NCBI GenBank assembly: GCA_002118135.1
Contig: BDIU01000049.1
Span: 62,001 to 126,000, forward strand
DNA from: Trebouxia sp. TZW2008
Lineage: Eukaryota > Chlorophyta > Trebouxiophyceae > Trebouxiales > Trebouxiaceae
Length of the DNA: 64,000 nt
Direction: 5' to 3'
The notes beneath the pieces are model-generated. The model did no database searches and was not told the DNA's origin. It saw nothing but the letters and a program-made list of their open reading frames with translations. How positions within the stretch are numbered: position 1 is the stretch's first letter; every line of letters starts with the position of its first letter. Position numbers and translations under genes: made by a program. This document shows, piece after piece, positions 60,001-64,000 of this stretch.

Positions 60001-63000
60001 GCAAGCACCAGGCAAGCACTATCAATGTGCAGACAATTGTCAATGGACCGAGATGCAGCCCACCTGATGAGCACAGCACGCCCCTGGACATTCGGCAGGG
60101 GCCTTGGCAAGCTCAGCAGATCTTTTTTGACACTTAAGGGCAGTGACCAAGCATCAGCCTTCTTGACTGTGTGAGTGCCAATTAATGATGGGTGTGACAA
60201 GCCTTGACTCTGGCTGAAGGACAGAGCCAGGCTGGCTGGTTCCAATAGCACCTCTTCTGTCAGGCTCATGTCATCCACATGATTGACGCCCAGGTGGGCA
60301 CACGCGTCAATAGTGTAGGCTGTTGGCCATTTAAAACATGTCACCTGCAACAGCGGATAGTGTAGTTGGTTCCAACAGCACATCTTCTGTCATCCACATG
60401 ATTGACGCTCAGGGAGGCTCGTATTCCAACACTGTTAGGCTTTTGGCCATCTGAAACATGCTACCCGCAATATCAGGTAGAAGTGTGATTCAATCAGCAG
60501 CTTGTCTGTTAGATCCAGGTCAGTGACATAAATGGTACCCAGGCGGGCAAATATGTCAGCTTTGTTAGGCTTTTGGCCATCTGAAACATGCTACCTTCAG
60601 CAGCAAATAGTCTGGTTGATTAAAGCAGCACGTGTCCTGTCAGGTTCAGATCTTCCCAATGGTTGACACTCAGGGACACATGTGTCTTAACACTGTAGGC
60701 CATTTAAAGCATGCTACTTGAAACATCAGTATCTCAAATGCTTTTACTGAAACAGTTGAAAAGACTGGCACATGCCTCAACTGTGTAGGCTTTTGGCCAT
60801 ACCAAATATGCTGCCTGCAACACCAGATGGCATGATTGCTGCTTTGCTCAGGGGAAGCCATTGTACTGCCTGGCACATAGCTCAACCATGTCCCCTCTCA
60901 AAGCATAGGCTGTGTCGACACTAGCAGATGTACCAGCAAGGCAGTGATGTGCACTGCACCTCCAAGTCATGACCACCAGGCATGAGCAGTCCAGGGGAGG
61001 TGACCAAGGACAGTCAAACAGGTATGCACAGGCCGCACTTTGCCCAATCACCCTAGAGCCATAGTTTTCACGCATGCACCTGTACATTCACCGTCAGACA
61101 CAGGCAGTCATCTTGTAACGCTTCACCGTCAAGCAACAGGCTGTGCAACCCCATCAGATGTACCTGTAAAGCAGTGATGTGCACTGCATCCAAGTCATGA
61201 CCCTTGCAGTAGACACGCCCAAGGAGAGTCAAGAAGGTGTGCACAGGCTGCATGATGCGGAACAACGCTATTTTCACAAGCGTCATCAGCACAGTATTGC
61301 ACACCTGCACCTGAACTTACGCACAGGCTGTACAGCTGCTGAACCTCTCCGCAAACATACCTGCATGGCAGTGATGTGCACTGCAGCCAAGTCTTGCTGA
61401 CTCCCCACTCCACAGCTTGCATCAGGTGCCTCCACCAGCAGACGCAGTCTGACGTCCTCCATCTGCAGGGTGACGGTCAGGGGTACAGGCTGCAGGGGGG
61501 GCAGGTGGGTTGTGAGGGAGGCTGGGTTGATCAGCAGGTGCTTCAGAAGGGCCCTGCCTGTGGGCTGGGGCGTTTTTAATGAGCCCTTGCAGCGCAGCTG
61601 CCAGTCCACAGCAGCAACAGGCTCTGTCTGCATTCGTCATCACATATGTACATACCCTAAAGACCCTGACTAGGTAACCCAAATATATGTACATGTTGGC
61701 CAATGAGGTACTGTGACCCTGCTAGGTGCATGGAGCTGTCTGCAATGTGCAACCAATTTTGTTGCTCCATGCTGGAATTGCTGAAGTCACAGTCTTCTAT
61801 ATATTGTAGCTGGTGGTGTCCTCTGCTGTCTTGTTTTGCAGTCTTGCGAAAGTGTCTGTGAATGCTGAGGATCACGCTTTGAGAGCTCTGCTCTTGATTG
61901 ATGACACAAGGTTCTGACTGCAAATGTCAACAGGCACATGCTGTGAAGCCCGCCTTCTGTGTCAAGACTACTGCTGTTTGCACAACCCGTATTGTTGCAT
62001 CACTCAAGGCCTTCAGTCATCTTGAAGCGTTGATGTTGCGGACGAGCCTATGGTTCTGGTGTACAAAGTATGACGTAGATCAGGCATTTGGCAGCATATG
62101 CGCAACTCAAGCAATTGTCTGTGATGTACATGCTTGTGAGGGCCCAGGCCATTGAAAACATCGACGACGCCATTTGCAGGATCAGGTGTTGTGATAAGTG
62201 CATGACATACCATAAACACTAGGAGACCCCCTGTGATTGCATCAGCGTGCACGGAGCAAGGCAGAGGAGTGTAGTCATCTTCATCTGATGTTGCATGGCA
62301 GATCTCTAGCTCTGCTTCTGCCAATAGCTGCACCCCTCCCTCAATGCACAAGGCCTGCAACACAGAAACTGTATCGACACAAATGTCCACTGTCACAGAA
62401 GTTGTGTGTGGGTGGGGGGGGGAGGTCAATGGGGTTGTGGGGAGGGGGAGGGGTCGGCGGGGTTGTCATACAAACAACATGAAGTCCAATCAACCTGTTG
62501 CATCCAACAACCAAGGCTGCTTTGCTGAGGCCCCAAAGCAGTATAAGATGATGACTATAGTACTACAATAGGCTCTCTTTGTGATGACTGCTTGTGTTAC
62601 CCAAAAACTTGTCCTTACAACAAATTGTCCTTACTTGACTACTGCAGTCAGAATGCAGTGATTGGGTAGCAATGGTGTCGTCCTTACATTGAGATTGTCC
62701 TTACATTGAATGTCCTTACAAAGAGAGTTTACCGTTATATCATCATGCGTACAGCTGAAGACAGAGTGCATCATTACTAGTCAAGGTATACAATGTGACA
62801 AGGGAATGTGCAGCAGCTGACCTGGACAGGTCTGGGGTAGGGGTAGTGCCACTTGACCCAGGTCTCGTCCCGACCAGAGCCCCACGGGAGGTAGCCCAGG
62901 CCCTCCTCACCACAGCTTGCTTGCATAGGACCTGGCATGACAACAAGCCCTTGAAGCGCATTCACAGCTATGAATGCAGAATGCAAAAGATTGTGGGCTC

Positions 63001-64000
63001 CAGATGCTATGTAAATCAGCTGTCTGAGCTGGCACAAGCAAAACACAGATATTGCAAGCAGAATGCAAGGCAGCAGAAGCCTCTGAAAACACAAAGACCA
63101 TGTCAGGTTTGACAAATTGTGGTGCAGAAGGCAGCAGCAGCATGGCCTTGAAGTATTGATTCAATCTAAATGTGTGCTAGACGGGCTCAGCAGGCCCAGC
63201 TAGGTATGTACTGGAGCAATCAATTGTCTCCAATCAGTTCGGTCCTGTGGTGTCCTAAAGTACTTGTATTGAGCACTAAGGATATGTCAGGTACCAAACA
63301 AAGCAGTGTTGCACTGGGCATGCATCTGGCTTCTATTTGTTGGCACAATGCACAAAGAATGGATTTGCTTCAGCACTTCACACTTTGCTGAAGCCTACAG
63401 CAGGCAGCAGATAGAGCACCTGGGTGAGATGTCAGCACAGGAGCCATGCTGAACAAACCACAGCGCAGATCATCTGTCGCCTGCTCAGCTCTGTTGCTCA
63501 TGTTTGAGTCCGCGCCATCAAACTGTACACCATTACTCTGCTTGCCTTGACTTGCACCACCAGGATGTGAAACAGCAGCCCCTTCCTCAGATGTCAAGTC
63601 AGACTGAACAACAGCAGCCTGAGCAGATGCTGGTGTATGCGTGGTAGCAGCAGCTCTGACGGCTTGAGCAATGGCGAGAAGGCAGGCAATGGCGGCAGGT
63701 GACAGGTTGAGCTGTAGGGCTGGGGTGGATGCGGCTACTACGGTAGATCCTGCTGGGCGCATGTGATGGACTGAGAGGTGCATGTCTGAGGGCAGCAGAA
63801 CCAGCAATCCTTGTGGTGGCAGCCCTGCATGGCAAAGAGAAATGGTCTAGGCGCTTTTGTGACCAAGCATCTGTGTGCATGATAACAGACAGACATCAAG
63901 GACCAAGGTAGAAAGACGTTTGATGGTAGCAACATCATCAACCCTTGTGATTGTAGCCCTGCATAGCGCAGACTTCACATTTGCTGTTTGCATGCGTTGG
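47967..64000 (-). CDS. VPS13: VPS13-like bridge lipid-transfer protein, C-terminal part
   Basis: Very large contact-site protein of the VPS13/chorein family; the N-terminal chorein domain lies beyond 64000. Exons traced: 63824-63420, 62931-62822, 62354-62211, 61627-61361, 60344-60064, ~59918-58793, 58358-58125, 57699-55514 (2.2 kb), 55184-55008, 54828-54355, 54148-54072, 53960-53820, 53240-52877, 52580-52184, 51524-51290, 50931-50795, 50404-50274, 49783-49643, ~49170-48912, 48406-48272 and 48172-48006. The large exons carry VAB/SHR-BD-like repeats (MLLRNLCPIDFVCG, PACFVTNLTTHHLQLQLLR, DPQPPCVVQNQTPHAVAVRW). The C-terminus has the family's SPAPs LLFNPTGLLHSLTQAWGSLL, GLRGLVGGVSAGVTGVVRAP and GRGLLGVVGLPLSGALGLVG, then a PH-like end (EPVLVLTTSHLVIL). 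Some exons (between 58125 and 57699, and near 49200) are unresolved. The stop at 47967 assumes read-through after 48006; 47653 is an alternative. Confidence 0.85.
49005..49034 (-). repeat. Poly-Gln (CAG)n in VPS13-like C-terminus
   Basis: Ten consecutive Gln codons on the minus strand, directly before the PH-like segment VQEPVLVLTTSHL. Confidence 0.9.
50408..50582. mobile_element. MITE-1 copy d, at a VPS13 acceptor
   Basis: Left end CACAGTAGTTGTCATATAAG; reverse complement of right end TACAGTAGTTGTACTTTGTA. Internal GATGCAAGGACAATGCAACT is shared with copy c. The left end stops 3-5 bases before the acceptor CAG of VPS13 exon 50404-50274, so this MITE supplies the 3' end of that intron. Confidence 0.88.
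51720..51960 (-). repeat. Relics of VPS13 exon 51524-51290 start
   Basis: Upstream in transcript order are two or more copies of the exon beginning (CATGCCATGCAAAGCCCC, GGGGGTAACAGGGGTGG, and the TCATGCTGCAAGGACTGCTG block). They read TVMLQGLLLHTLVEAQ then frame-broken, against SVMLHGLLAHALAEALL in the exon. Confidence 0.8.
53544..53819 (-). repeat. Two tandem relics of VPS13 exon 53960-53820
   Basis: Two 138-bp units downstream (in transcript order) of the exon encoding YDLEVTAKGLRWDSF...SSSSFALSLQ. Exon-end landmarks lie at 53544, 53682 and 53820, so both periods are exactly 138 bp. The middle copy has a TAG and the outer one has lost its donor (GCAAGGAAAA). Confidence 0.88.
54177..54350. 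mobile_element. MITE-1 copy e, forming most of a VPS13 intron
   Basis: Left end TACAGTAAGTTCTATTCACC. The right end is degraded (reverse complement GCACACCTTCCCTCTATGATG), but internal AATGCAGCTGGAG...CACTGCATTCCAGC and CCTTGGTAC...ACAGTCATCAT blocks match the family. It occupies ~174 of the ~206 nt between VPS13 exons 54828-54355 and 54148-54072, with its right end 4 bases from the donor. Confidence 0.78.
54525..54655 (-). repeat. Poly-Gln/His tract in VPS13-like protein
   Basis: CAG/CAT/CAC-rich stretch encoding ~43 residues of Gln and His with a few Glu and Arg, inside exon 54828-54355. Probably a disordered linker, as such tracts are common in algal proteins. Confidence 0.9.
58425..58510 (-). 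repeat. Dispersed repeat family B copy
   Basis: On the minus strand reads AACAGTAATAATAAGTACAC...TTTGTGTGTGGCCCAAGTAC, then TGTCTCGCCAGGCAGGCTTG. It aligns along ~80 bp with the 45165-45250 copy. In a VPS13 intron. Confidence 0.65.
59548..59574 (-). repeat. Poly-Gln (CAG)9
   Basis: Nine Gln codons before MLLRNLCPIDF in the VPS13-like protein. Confidence 0.9.
60345..60830 (-). repeat. Four tandem relics of VPS13 exon 60344-60064 start
   Basis: GGCCAT...ACATGCTACC landmarks at 60445, 60575, 60698 and 60795 repeat the real exon start at 60325 (periods ~120, 130, 123, 97 bp). The coding match covers the TGTTTTAAATGGCC acceptor side and the ATGATTGACG...TGTCAGG segment. Each unit ends with an acceptor-like TGCAAC complement, so the real exon is preceded by a ladder of four decoy acceptors. 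Confidence 0.85.
60935..61205 (-). repeat. Two relics of VPS13 exon 61627-61361 end
   Basis: The end of the exon (QDLAAVHITAMQ plus GTATGT) recurs at plus ~61170-61200, reading DLDAVHITALQ with a GTACATCTG donor, and more weakly at ~60940-60965. Confidence 0.8.
62402..62465 (+). repeat. G-rich tract, potential G-quadruplex
   Basis: GTGGGTGGGGGGGGGAGG...GGGGAGGGGGAGGGG tract in a VPS13 intron. On the transcribed minus strand it is a C-rich tract ~50 bases before the acceptor of exon 62354-62211. Confidence 0.8.
62564..62737. mobile_element. MITE-1 copy f
   Basis: Left end TACAATAGGCTCTCTTTGTG; reverse complement of right end TAACGGTAAACTCTCTTTGT. Internal CTGCAGTCAGAATGCAGTG and TGTCCTTACATTGA are shared with copy b. 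In a VPS13 intron, not next to a splice site. Confidence 0.88.

Noticed and set aside
1..64000. tRNA, rRNA and snRNA genes
   Set aside because: Looked by eye for tRNA B-box (GGTTCGAATCC-like) and rRNA signatures on both strands; none convincing. A covariance-model scan would be decisive.

Overview
This is nuclear DNA of a green alga (Viridiplantae, Chlorophyta; a trebouxiophyte-like genome is my inference). Supporting signs are small exons with GT-AG introns, a plant-type G-box bZIP factor, a carotenoid cleavage dioxygenase with a transit-like N-terminus, a microsomal delta-12 desaturase, a plant-length SUN protein and a green-plant-like phytanoyl-CoA-dioxygenase relative. Base composition is near balanced, with many GCATGC/TGCA words. 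No bacterial-style operon, CRISPR array, rRNA or tRNA was recognised.

Layout: (1) 40-1366 +, 3' end of an SLC17/PHT4-type anion transporter. (2) 2331-10282 +, TAF5 (TFIID/SAGA WD40 subunit), 12 exons. (3) 12074-13367 -, TTC33-like TPR protein, divergent from (4) 13662-21615 +, carotenoid oxygenase. (5) 22701-27120 +, choline/ethanolamine phosphotransferase. (6) 27902-32047 -, SUN-domain nuclear-envelope protein, divergent from (7) 32520-34027 +, FAD2-type desaturase. (8) 34909-~38125 -, large Ala/Ser/Pro-rich protein of unknown function. (9) 38764-43358 -, PhyH-like dioxygenase with an in-frame TGA. (10) 45924-47412 +, GBF bZIP factor. (11) ~47967->64000 -, giant VPS13-like lipid-transfer protein (C-terminal part). 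Most gene models were rebuilt by hand: splice phases agree at almost every junction, and the coding totals of TAF5, the oxygenase, CEPT, SUN, FAD2, TTC33, PhyH and GBF divide by three.

The outstanding feature is not one gene but a process. Introns of at least seven of the genes hold tandem, decaying copies of a neighbouring exon edge (splice site plus roughly 20-100 coding bases), sometimes with exactly repeated periods (104/104, 54/54, 138/138 bp). A second layer is a family of ~175-bp MITEs (six copies) with TA/CAGT-type terminal inverted repeats. Three copies touch or nearly touch splice sites, and one makes up most of a VPS13 intron. Three introns use GC-AG boundaries. Together these suggest a genome in which introns are built and enlarged by local exon-edge duplication and by MITE insertion.

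Functionally the window mixes membrane-lipid genes (CEPT, FAD2, VPS13) with transcription and nuclear-architecture genes (TAF5, GBF, SUN) and plastid-type oxidative genes (carotenoid oxygenase, PhyH-like). Two perfect G-boxes exactly 30 bp apart lie in the shared SUN/FAD2 promoter, and a GBF, the class of protein that binds them, is encoded about 13 kb away.
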